A stretch of 64,000 nt of DNA, from assembly GCA_043228905.1 (NCBI GenBank), contig JBHGNT010000007.1, forward strand, positions 17,174,001 to 17,238,000. The letters run 5' to 3'. The position numbers were made by a program, and so were the translations under genes. Below, in pieces: positions 23,601 to 31,105 of this stretch; within the stretch, counting starts at the first letter, position 1, and every line of letters starts with the position of its first letter. The notes under the pieces are model-generated. The model was not told the origin of the DNA. It was given only the letters and a program-made list of their open reading frames with translations, and did no database searches. Source of the DNA: Azolla caroliniana (taxonomy: Eukaryota; Polypodiophyta).

Positions 23601-24706
23601 CATCCGGTCGGGGTTGTCAACCACACGTCTCCTATGCCGGAAATCCGGCACGTACCTTCATTTCCCATCCGAACACAGCCATGCTCACCGGCTGTGTAGG
23701 ATGAGAAGTATCTTCTCTCCGGGGTCAGGTGGAACGATGCTCCGGAATCGACCACCCAGGTCGTCTCATCGCCGGCAACGTTTAGCTCACCTTCTTCGGT
23801 GATGAGCATGATTTCTTCCTCACTTGCCGCGAGTGCCGTTGTTCCTTTCCGGTCCTGCCCTCGCCGATCCGAACCTCTCCGGTCCGTGGCTCCCCGGTAT
23901 GCACCGTTTCTCTCCGGTGACTTCTTCGAATCGGTGTCGTCGGCTCCGTTGTCTTTTCGGTAATGCCGACAATTCTTTCGAAAGTGCCCGGGCTTCCCAC
24001 AGTGGAAGCATGTGGGCCTTCCTCTTGATTGCGACCGGGTCCCCGACTTCTCCCGTCTTTGCGGACTCCGGTTCCATTGCCTTCCCCGATCCGATTCGGT
24101 AAGCAGCGCCTTCGAGTCGGAGGCCGGTTCTTTATCTCTCCGACGCGCTTCTTCGTTCAAAATACTTGTCTTTACCGTTTGCAAGGACAAGTTATCTTCT
24201 GTGCAGGAGGTGCTGAGAGTCACCACCAAGTTCTCCCAGCTTTCCGGCAATGTACACATCAGGATGATGGCTTGCATTGCATCCTCCAACGGGAACTTGA
24301 TCGCCGCAAGCTGATTCACGAATCCCATGAACGTGCTTACGTGTTCCACCATACTCTCGCCGTCCCGGTACTTGAGATTCACTATCTTCCTCATCAGGGA
24401 GGTCCGGTTCAACGCATTCTTCCTCTCGTAGAGGCCCGACAGCTTCTTCCACATCTCATATGCGTTGGTGTCGTTTGCCACATGTTGTAGGACGCTTACA
24501 TCGACATATTGTCGGATCGTCGCTACGGCTTTCCGGTTCAGGAGCTTCCACTCCGACTCAAGTACCCCTTTCGGTATTTCCGACCTGTCAATCGGTTCGT
24601 ACAGGTCCCGAACAATCAGAAGATCCTCCATCTTGATCTTCCAGTCGGCGTAATTCTGTGCATTCAGCACCATCATCCCCGGCTGCCCGCTGCCGCCGCC
24701 TTCCAT
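20633..24706 (-). CDS. Copia gag-pol polyprotein, 1357 aa, intact
   Basis: A single open frame starts at the first ATG after the primer site. Domain order: UBN2-type gag (about 1-210), CCHC knuckle CFHCGKPGHFRKNC (about 232-245), aspartic protease WVVDSGASFH (about 315-325), pre-integrase HKRLCHMSEKG, integrase core with HTDVC, ADNGGEY and NGLAERMNRT (about 490-610), a charged linker rich in Glu/Asp, reverse transcriptase with RNKWVFKLKPG, MDVKTAFLHGDL and YVDDM (YVDDM about 1032), and RNase H with STTEAEYMAAVEAGKE and YCDSQSAIHLAKN. The order INT before RT defines Copia. The product would be cleaved by its own protease and act in cytoplasmic particles and the nucleus. No stop, frameshift or missing catalytic motif is seen, in contrast to Copia 1. 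The coding region is GC-richer than its surroundings. Confidence 0.96.
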   Translation of the reverse strand: MEGGGSGQPGMMVLNAQNYADWKIKMEDLLIVRDLYEPIDRSEIPKGVLESEWKLLNRKAVATIRQYVDVSVLQHVANDTNAYEMWKKLSGLYERKNALNRTSLMRKIVNLKYRDGESMVEHVSTFMGFVNQLAAIKFPLEDAMQAIILMCTLPESWENLVVTLSTSCTEDNLSLQTVKTSILNEEARRRDKEPASDSKALLTESDRGRQWNRSPQRREKSGTRSQSRGRPTCFHCGKPGHFRKNCRHYRKDNGADDTDSKKSPERNGAYRGATDRRGSDRRGQDRKGTTALAASEEEIMLITEEGELNVAGDETTWVVDSGASFHLTPERRYFSSYTAGEHGCVRMGNEGTCRISGIGDVWLTTPTGCKMLLKDVRHVPEVRLNLISAGRLDDEGYTGSIRNGVMKFSKGSLIVARARKVNTLYLMNAWLCPEELNVAADTAGELWHKRLCHMSEKGMKRLAEDNLIPVKHVHLEKCTDCLAGKQNRSSFHSKPPTRRSAPLELVHTDVCQVETKSHGGAQYFVTFIDDHSRKLWTAPMKTKDQVLCVFKELHARVERESGKELKAIRADNGGEYRGQFQEYCRSKGIRLEFTVPKTPELNGLAERMNRTIMERVRSMLAHAKLPKGFWAEAMSTATYVINRSPSVPLDGDTPQKVWTGMEVSYRHLKVFGCLAYVHVAKDRRGKLDPKTRPCIFLGYGDDEFGYRVWDPVDKKIFRSRDIIFMEDKTLADWESEKKVNSSKSTGEDQLYKEQSRPARDRLALEDPAEDGEETEPAEEDENDTGTGLDPEMDSDEEESEEPVTEAPERRYPLRERRAPRRFPEPEHVLLTDEGEPESFEEAKHDTQSRRWLSAMQDEMDSLHENHTYELVELPKGKRALRNKWVFKLKPGDAGNPPRYKARIVVKGFQQKKGVDFDEIFAPVVKMTSIRTVLSIAASMDLEVEQMDVKTAFLHGDLDEEIYMQQPEGFEKKGKEHLVCRLKKSLYGLKQAPRQWYRKFDSFMTDEGYLKTQSDHCMFVKKFEGGDFLVLLLYVDDMLIVGRDQVKIRMLKKALHRTFSMKDLGPARQILGMHIIRDRSKKQLWLSQEKYVTKVLHRFNMSEARPVGSTLPANCKLSSKQSPKTKAEKEDMMKVPYASAVGSLMYAMVCTRPDIGYAVGVVSRYMSNPGKEHWNAAKWILRYLRGTANVCLRFGSGKPELDGFTDSDMSADADTSRSTSGYVMTYAGGAVSWQSRLQKTVALSTTEAEYMAAVEAGKEIIWMKNFIRELGIRQEEYRLYCDSQSAIHLAKNAAYHSRTKHIQRRYHWIRERIEDKEFVLTKIHTDENGSDMLTKVLTPDKLEACRKRIGLERHPMPK

Positions 24707-24720
24707 TTTCTGCAGCAGTC

Positions 24721-24732
24721 GCTCTGATACCA
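24721..24732 (-). promoter_or_regulatory. Primer-binding site, Copia 2
   Basis: Minus-strand TGGTATCAGAGC three bases after the 5' LTR, matching initiator methionine tRNA. Confidence 0.92.
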
Positions 24733-24735
24733 GTT

Positions 24736-25344
24736 TGTTGAGAATCGATGCTTCGATTCACCTTCTTCGCCCGGCCACAACCGAGTAATCGCGGATCAAT
24801 GCAGCAGAAAATGGAAACCAAAAGAGAGAAACACACGAGTACACAGGGATTAACGTGGAAAACCCTAGATGGGAAAAACCACGGGAGTACAAGACTCCAA
24901 ACAACACTATACAAGAGAAGTATACAATGACGAGCTCCAAGGCGACGACCTTGAGCTCGCTGTCCTCGCCACAGGCGGCGGAAATACACAGAGGCGTCGT
25001 CCTCTTCCTCTCTCGCGCTCTATCTCTCACTCTGTCTCACGGCTGCTCCCTCTTCACTCCTCTTGAGTGGAAAAACAGAAAAATGATAAGCAACAACAAA
25101 ACAGATTGCCCTAAGTCATATTTATACATATATGACTTTGGGGCTATTTACAACTATAGCCTCAGGGGCCCATAGCAGACATATTCACGGATATGTCCCT
25201 GCATCCGGATCGCTCTCCGGGTACATTCGTCATCCGGCACCGAAGCCGGGGTCTTCGTCATCCGGATCCGAAACCGGAACCGGGCTTGTCGGCATTCATC
25301 TCCGACATCCGACCATCCCATCCGAAGGGACCGTAATCCCAACA
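24736..25344 (-). repeat. Copia 2 5' LTR (right)
   Basis: 609 bp, offset 4722 from the left LTR, and translations of all frames across both LTRs agree, so I see no difference between them. As the 5' LTR of a minus-strand element it would drive transcription leftwards from the TATAAATA box at about 25120. Confidence 0.93.
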
Positions 25345-25409
25345 TATACTTTGTAGTAAGTTAGTCATGGTGGTGTTTTTTTCTTTCGTAATGAAAGCCA
25401 TTATTTATG

Positions 25410-25418
<9 letters not shown>

Positions 25419-25442
<24 letters not shown>

Positions 25443-26245
25443 CTATTCACTCTTCTTCTTCTGATTTTGATTCTGATTTTGACCTGTGGCTATGGCTATG
25501 CCTTTGGCTCTACTTCTAGCTATAGAGAAGAAAGCACGGAGCGAGGGGGAGAGAGACTATTCACTCTTTTTCTTCTTTTGTTGCTTCTGATTCTGACCTA
25601 TGCCTATGCCTATGCCTTTGGCTCTGCTTCTAGTTATGGAGAAGAAACACACGAAGAAGAAACAGAGCAAAGAGAGGAAAGCACGCAAAGAGAGGGAAAC
25701 AGAGACAGAGACAAAGAGAGATTAAAAAATTCCCTCCCCCCACATTTTACTTTTTTTAACATTTTAACAATTTTCTTTTTCTTTTTCGTTTCTTGTAATG
25801 ATATTATATGAAATAGTGATGAGGCTAGTTGGGCGACTACTGCCAAGGTTGGGCGACTTCTGATAGTTTTTTTTGGTGCGCGTTCTTTCTTATCCAAATC
25901 CGATGGTGCAGATCGCACACGCCTTCCTCTGAGCGACCTGCACTGTCTATGGCCGAGATTCCCTTGCCAACCCTCTTTATGATTTGTGTCATAATAGACA
26001 CGTCGTGTTTTGTGTGACAAATACATACATACATACATACATGATACATGCATGCATGCATGCATGCATGCATCGTGGTGTCTAACTACCACCAAATATT
26101 TATGAGGGCAAGTGAGGGAATTGCGGAGAAGGACGGTGCAAGTCGCTAGATGAGGGTGCGTGCGATCTGCACCGTCCAATCTGGATGAAGAAAAAGCGCG
26201 CCATCAAAAGTCCAATTTTTGGGGAGCCCGACTCTATGAATGGGA
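25419..26245. mobile_element. Partial second copy of the long-TIR (2.3-5.7 kb) family
   Basis: 25440-25720 repeats the tandem-core unit (ATTCTGATTTTGACC, GGCTATGGCTATGCC). 25724-25830 matches 4890-5010, including TTCCCTCCCCCC and TAGTGATGAGGCTAGTTG. 25850-26000 is an inner-arm copy in left-arm orientation, and 26095-26240 is a diverged arm in the opposite orientation. An (ATAC)n/(ATGC)n microsatellite (26022-26072) lies between them. The outer left part is absent because the LINE abuts at 25418. Confidence 0.7.
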
Positions 26246-26351
26246 TTGAGTATAAAAACCCATACCTGTCATTTTTGCCCATTTACAAACAGGTAGCTAG
26301 AGGTTTAGGGTTTAGGGTTTAGGAGCGAGGCACACCACCTGTTGTCCAGAG
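26220..26351 (+). promoter_or_regulatory. Promoter-like stretch with TATA box and telobox
   Basis: TATAAAAACC at 26251, a (TTTAGGG)3 telobox run at about 26304-26323 and an intron donor-like AGAG|GTATGT at 26351/26352 follow each other as in a plant promoter with a 5' UTR exon. The next acceptor in plus orientation directly before an ATG is at 28243 (TTTTGTACAG), which starts the Ulp1-like gene. A GAGCCCGACT motif sits at 26223, about 25 bp before the TATA box. The assignment is inferred from signals only. Confidence 0.45.
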
Positions 26352-26652
26352 GTATGTATCATATTTCTTGTCTATTTATGAATTGCTTAATATTTGTGTG
26401 TTCAATTTGTGAAAGCTCAGAAATCTCATCCTATTTACTGAACACTTAGATAGGGCCATTGTAGTCCACTATTGCACACTTAACAAGATGCAAACACTGG
26501 TTCTCTTGTTTAGTTCTATGAAGATTCTTCACAGAATTTGCAACTGAAAAATACCCTGTTTTAGCATTCCCAGTGTTGTCTTCATCGTGATCTAGATGCT
26601 TTCGCCCATATTCGGCTATAAGATTGACCAATTTCCCATTGCTACCATGGTC

Positions 26653-27786
26653 CTAACCTTGAGCTAGAAGATTCTCATAAACTTCTACAACAAGATCCCC
26701 ATGCTTTGCATTCCTATAATGGTTTCGACCTTGACTGCACGCATCATTCCCACCAAAGTCATGATCTTGATCTCCAAATTTCACATTCTGACCAAGGTCA
26801 TGATTATGATCTCCAGACTTGGCTCTCTGCTCAAGGTCAATATCTTGATCAACAAATTTGGAATTTCTACTAAGATCGTGTTCCCGACCACCACCAAGTT
26901 TTGCCGAAAGGATCCAAACTCTGGCAAGGGTGGGAGAGTATAAAACCATCACATTGACTGAGGCCGAAATACCTATAAAGCTTCCATGTGGTATATCAAG
27001 GAAACGAGCCACTAAAAAGATATTAGATTTTGAACAAGAATTTCCTCCTGTACGATCTTCTTCTAATGAAACTGAAGTCTGTATCAATTGAAACTCGTTG
27101 CATTTCCATCCCACCACATCTGTTCCTGGTCCACCTTTTGCCAGCTTTGCAACAAGAAACACTAGTTCATCAGTGTCTAAACCCGTGTTTCTTCCATTGC
27201 TCATGGATCCACATCCATCCATGGAATCACAGTGCTTCTTCTTCTCCTCCTTGTCAAATGGCTTTCTTTCATGAAAAAGCTTATTATTCTGCTCAAAGAG
27301 CTTTGTATGTTCCTCAAAAGCATTTCTTCTTTCTTCCCAAACCTTCTTCTTCTCATCAAAGGGATATCTTTCCTCACAAAGCTTCTTCTTCTCCTCTTCC
27401 AAATGCCTTCTTTGCTCAGAGGGCTTCTTCTCCTCTTCAAATTTCCTTATTTTTGAATCATTTAACAACTTCCTTTCCTCATAAACCGTCTTCTCTTCCT
27501 CAAAATTCCTCGTTTTCACAGCATTTGGGACATTTCTAGACTTAGATCTGGCGGATGATTTTCCCGAGGAAGAAGACGAAGATATGGTGTTGCTCTTAGA
27601 GTTATTTCTCTCTCGAAGGTGAAGAAAGCAGAAATCAGAGCAAAGAGGAGGGATGATGAAAGGAGAAGGAGAAAGAGAAGACTTACCAGAGACAGGGGAA
27701 GAGAAGAGAAGACATGAAGAATCGGCCAAAAGGAAGGCAAAACTCTGAGATGGAACAATTTCATCATGATGAAATTGTTCTCTCAC
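26653..27786 (-). CDS. Hypothetical coiled-coil protein, 377 aa
   Basis: I do not recognise the family. The N-terminal third is Ser-rich with a SSSSSSGKSSARSKS stretch. Residues about 95-180 are strongly charged (EEEKK, EERR, FDEKKK) and predict a coiled coil. Residues about 302-342 contain three 13-residue repeats of the form N-x-K-x-x-D-x-x-x-D-x-x-Q. After the stop at 26653-26655 the same frame stays open to 26446 with similar Asn/Lys/Asp-rich text, so the true protein may be longer and this stop a nonsense mutation. A good donor (TCTG|GTAAGT, minus strand) near 27685 suggests an unannotated intron. It lies antisense inside the putative first intron of the Ulp1-like gene. Confidence 0.5.
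   Translation of the reverse strand: MREQFHHDEIVPSQSFAFLLADSSCLLFSSPVSGKSSLSPSPFIIPPLCSDFCFLHLRERNNSKSNTISSSSSSGKSSARSKSRNVPNAVKTRNFEEEKTVYEERKLLNDSKIRKFEEEKKPSEQRRHLEEEKKKLCEERYPFDEKKKVWEERRNAFEEHTKLFEQNNKLFHERKPFDKEEKKKHCDSMDGCGSMSNGRNTGLDTDELVFLVAKLAKGGPGTDVVGWKCNEFQLIQTSVSLEEDRTGGNSCSKSNIFLVARFLDIPHGSFIGISASVNVMVLYSPTLARVWILSAKLGGGREHDLSRNSKFVDQDIDLEQRAKSGDHNHDLGQNVKFGDQDHDFGGNDACSQGRNHYRNAKHGDLVVEVYENLLAQG
27753..27780. repeat. 28-bp perfect palindrome
   Basis: Each half reads GAACAATTTCATCA and the second half is its exact reverse complement with no spacer. It covers the first codons of the minus-strand coiled-coil frame. Just downstream, 27774-27945 is an imperfect 85-bp tandem duplication. 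Confidence 0.85.
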
Positions 27787-28243
27787 ATAATCTGAAGCGT
27801 TTAGATTGTCCGTAAAATATGATGATGAGCTTCTCTATGAGCATGGCATAGTCATGTAATTGTTGTCTTACATAGTTTGAAGTATGATAGGTTAAGTGTT
27901 TAAGTTGTCCACTAAAGCAACCACAATGAGCTTCTCTATGGGCATAGCATAATCACGGTCCTAAAGCCCCTTTATAAATTCTAGTTGTCTGTACATTTGG
28001 TTGCATTCTTAATTTGAAAAGCTTAACAATTGGAAGCAATGAAAGTGATGTGACTATTATCCTTATAAATGAAGGGGTCAATGTTTTGGATCAATTTGAT
28101 TTATAAAAACCATTCAAGTTAGTTTCGGATGTCTTATAAAGTAAGATTGATACAATTAGTAGTAATTCTAAGTTATTTTTAGATGTTCAAATATGATCGT
28201 AGATCCATTGGTGGTTTTTGAAGATGGCATGTGTTTTGTACAG

Positions 28244-30311
28244 ATGGCTAGTCGGTCCAAGACCTTCATAGACTTTGATGCGGATTGGGGTGAAACAATA
28301 CCCTGTGAAGGGAGGTATGGCCTCAATCATTTCTCAAGTATATATTGTGTATAAATAGTGATGTTTGTGTGCTAACTTGAATGATGGTTTAGGGTTTTTG
28401 TAAGAAAGGGTGCTAGGTGCCCCAAATCCAACGATATGGATGCTGAAAACATCATTACTGAAGACTCGAACATGGATATGAACCCCATACATGACGTGGG
28501 GCCAGGTGTTGAAGATATTAGTGTAAATGGTGAGTTGATGTACATTCTTATAATCATTATTGAAGTAAGTATATATTGGGTTTTTCTAATGCAAATGTCA
28601 CACCATTGTTGTAGTGGACCCTATGTCCCTCTTCAAGGCGGGAAGAGACTCGACAGGTATCAAATGTCGCACATGTATCGTTGGAGATTCATGTAGAAAA
28701 GAGGTACGATGGTTTCACAAAAAAGCTGACATGGAGGCTCACTTACAGAAGGCACATGGCATCCATGTACCCTCCGTGTAGTACTGCCTCGGGGGCTAAA
28801 GATAGAAGAAGAAGAGCATTCGACCTCCATGAGGAGTACAACCACATCATTCTTCAGCCACTACGAAAGACAACGATCAATAAAGCGTTTTTTGGATCCG
28901 GAGCTAAAGTACAACAGATCACGCCAATCACACATGAGGAAGTTGAGGACAAGAGCGATTAAGATCTTCAAAGCCACACCGGACGCACTTCGAATATCCA
29001 AGGAGGCCGATTTCATTGCCCAATTCATCAGCCAAGAGATGGCTAGGTATGACAAGGGAAAGGAGCATAGGATGGCAAAATTGAAGTTGAAGATTGTGGT
29101 TGTGTCTGAAGCTTATGTAAGTATGGTTTATGATTATGTGTGCATCTTATGTGAGTCTAAATCTAGTGTGTGCATCTTATGTGAGTCTAAATCTAGTGTG
29201 TGAATCTTATGTATGAATTTTAGTGTAAGAATCATGGAATTCCCATGCCAGAAGATGAGACACATGTCGAGATCGATGGTGGTCAAGAAGAATTGTCAAA
29301 ATCGACAACCCAACAACCAAGGAGGCCGAAAATCCAAATCCGCAAGAAAAAAGTGGACCCTGGTAAATTGTCGTTCATTACATCATCTGACACAGATGAG
29401 GGTGCAGACATTGGGATTGTCTTTGTTGGTCATGGGACAATCAAGAAAACATGGGATAACACAACAACAAATAAGTTCACTAGGTATGCCGTTATGGCGG
29501 GGGCATGAGATCAATAGTTAACTTCATGTTTTTTTGTAGTTCCTAATCTGGCCTAATAAACAGGTTTCAGGTGGTTTGTCGACGATTAGATCTAGCGGTC
29601 TTTTTGACGGAGGTAGAACTATGTTCGTTGTGCACTGTAGGGGAGATGGCATCCACATGTATGATGACCCTCTTCCACTTATGGATGGAGTACTCGTTGC
29701 CCCCCAAAATCAACAAAGCGGTTTCATATTGTGGATCCACTATGGGTACAACTAGAAGGCCAAAGTGATAAGGGTGAAGACATACTCACTTAGGTCCTTG
29801 AACGGGAATATGTCTTCATTCCGATATTGCACTCAAGGCATTGGGTGCTTTGGTTGAAGATGCAACAGACTCCTATAGGTCTTGATGCCAAGGTGAGGAG
29901 CCCAATTGTTTTTTGTGATCCACTAAATAATCATCCGACTACCGGCATGAAGACATTGGGTGATTTGGTTGAACAACATATCTCTAGCGCCACACACGAC
30001 CATTGCATCATCAAAAACGAGCGGTTCTAGGTATTGCATATCCCAACCCAACCTAATGGGATGGATTGTGGGTATTATGTGATGCAAACCATTCAAATGT
30101 TGGTCGAGGAGTTCATTCAAGGATTTGAGTCCGATCAATTTGTAAGTATTTATGAGAATTGAATTTGAGCATTTCTTTTTGTAAGGGCTTAGGTTGATGG
30201 CATCTTGTGGTGTAGGGTAAGGAGCAATGGCTTGGATTCAAAGATGTGGATCTCGATCGGAAAATCATGGCAAAATGGACACGAAGGACTCTGGGCATAT
30301 GGTTATTTTAA
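28244..30311 (+). pseudogene. Ulp1-like (C48) cysteine protease gene, multi-exon, transposon-associated
   Basis: Exon 1 (28244-28314, MASRSKTFIDFDADWG) follows an acceptor TTTTGTACAG. Exon 2 (28393-28529) and exon 3 (from 28615) join in frame through GT-AG introns. Exon 3 has a CxxC...HxxxxH-type putative zinc finger (CRTC near 28662). Later coding pieces lie at about 28930-29115, 29224-29483 and 29575-29755. The protease domain is at 29805-30141: YVFIPILHSRHWVLW (catalytic His 29839), FCDPL (Asp) and QPNGMDCGYYV (Gln, Cys 30067). The last exon is 30216-30311. A TAG at 30028 replaces an expected Trp before VLHIP, and the frame around 28779-28930 is unresolved. Such domains remove SUMO in host proteins but are also carried by plant MULEs and other DNA transposons. 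Confidence 0.7.
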
Positions 30312-30622
30312 TCACTAGCATGTTGTACTTTGTAACATCAAACATATGATCTCGATTTACTATCTCATGCGGATTGCCAACTTTTTGTAATATCTGGTAA
30401 ATAGTTGAATCTCATTTTGGTTGTATATGACTCAATTTGATGTACATTCTTGTTGTGAGTCTTATTATTTGAATCTCATTCTGGTTGTATATGACTCAAT
30501 TTGAATCTCATTCTAAATAGTGTGTGACTCAATGTGAATCTTATTCAAAAGCGATGTACAATAATGCAATACTAGTAATAATGGAGAAGGTAGACAAAGC
30601 AATGTACAAAATTTTTTGGTGT
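30312..30622. other. 3' flank of the Ulp1-like gene
   Basis: AT-rich with short near-repeats of TTGAATCTCATTCTGG and ATATGACTCAATTTG (30405-30545). No gene seen. It probably contains the gene's 3' UTR. Confidence 0.5.
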
Positions 30623-30798
30623 AGGGAGCCCGACTGATTAACGAGGAGCCCGACTCGTTATAAAAGAGGGAGCCCGACTGATTAACGAGGAGCCCGACCC
30701 GTTATAAAAGAGGGAGCCCGACTAATTAATGAGGATCCCGACTCATTTCAAAAAGGGAACCCGACTGATTAATGAGGAGCCCGACTCATTAATAGTTA
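30623..30798 (+). repeat. 44-bp tandem array carrying an AGCCCGACT motif cluster
   Basis: Four units start at 30623, 30667, 30711 and about 30754, each with two copies of GAGCCCGACT or a one-base variant, so eight motif copies fall in about 175 bp. The preceding sequence (AATTTTTTGGTG, then the motif) resembles 26205-26230, where one more motif lies next to a TATA box. The array separates the Ulp1-like gene from the MULE transposase. Confidence 0.85.
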
Positions 30799-31105
30799 AT
30801 TGCCCAACTACGTGTAATGATGGCGTTTCAACGATCATACTAACAACTATAGCAAATTGATTCATCAAATTCAGTAGCATGAACTAAGAGGTAGACTCAT
30901 TCACTAAGGATTGAACTCATTCCCTTAACAGTCTATTAATCACTCGCACTCATTTCATTCACTCTCATTCTCGATCATTCACTAATAGCCCTAAACATTC
31001 TCGAACTAAATCATTCAAGAAGAGTTGAAATAATCCACTCCATTCATGTGAATTATTTGAATTCATTCACTTCATTCATTTGCATAATCTCTCACATTCA
31101 TTTAA
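30799..31105. other. Leader upstream of the MULE transposase
   Basis: AT-rich with many ATTCACT/CATTCA repeats. No gene is seen. It probably holds the transposase promoter or leader, but I see no convincing TATA box. Confidence 0.45.

Larger units (their letters stand above)
20014..25344 (-). mobile_element. Ty1/Copia retrotransposon 2, intact and young
   Basis: Two 609-bp LTRs (20014-20622 and 24736-25344) appear identical by eye. The exact target duplication TATAC lies at 20009-20013 and 25345-25349. Read on the minus strand, the primer site TGGTATCAGAGC (24721-24732), one uninterrupted 1357-codon gag-pol and a polypurine tract (20625-20636) follow in order. All parts needed for retrotransposition are present, so this is a candidate recently active element. 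It inserted into the 3' end of the LINE. Confidence 0.95.
10758..25418 (+). mobile_element. L1-type LINE split by two nested Copia elements
   Basis: LINE sequence occupies about 10758-11445, 16746-20013 and 25345-25418, about 4.0 kb in total. The first two pieces join across an LTR element flanked by TTCAC/TTCAG, and the last two across an LTR element flanked by TATAC/TATAC. It ends in an A-rich run (25408-25416) after a short 3' tail. ORF1 (nucleic-acid-binding, CCHC) and ORF2 (endonuclease, degenerate reverse transcriptase region, C-terminal zinc-binding region) are recognisable. The element is dead: it has stops, a missing RT core and two insertions. Confidence 0.82.

Noticed and set aside
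20648-24727. Many plus-strand frames opposite Copia 2, up to 185 codons
   Set aside because: Antisense shadows of the 1357-codon gag-pol in GC-rich sequence; no domains.
26022-26072. CRISPR-like short regular repeats
   Set aside because: Simple ATAC/ATGC microsatellite without spacers, in a plant nuclear context.
26304-26323. Interstitial telomere
   Set aside because: Only about three TTTAGGG units; better explained as a telobox of a plant promoter or 5' UTR.
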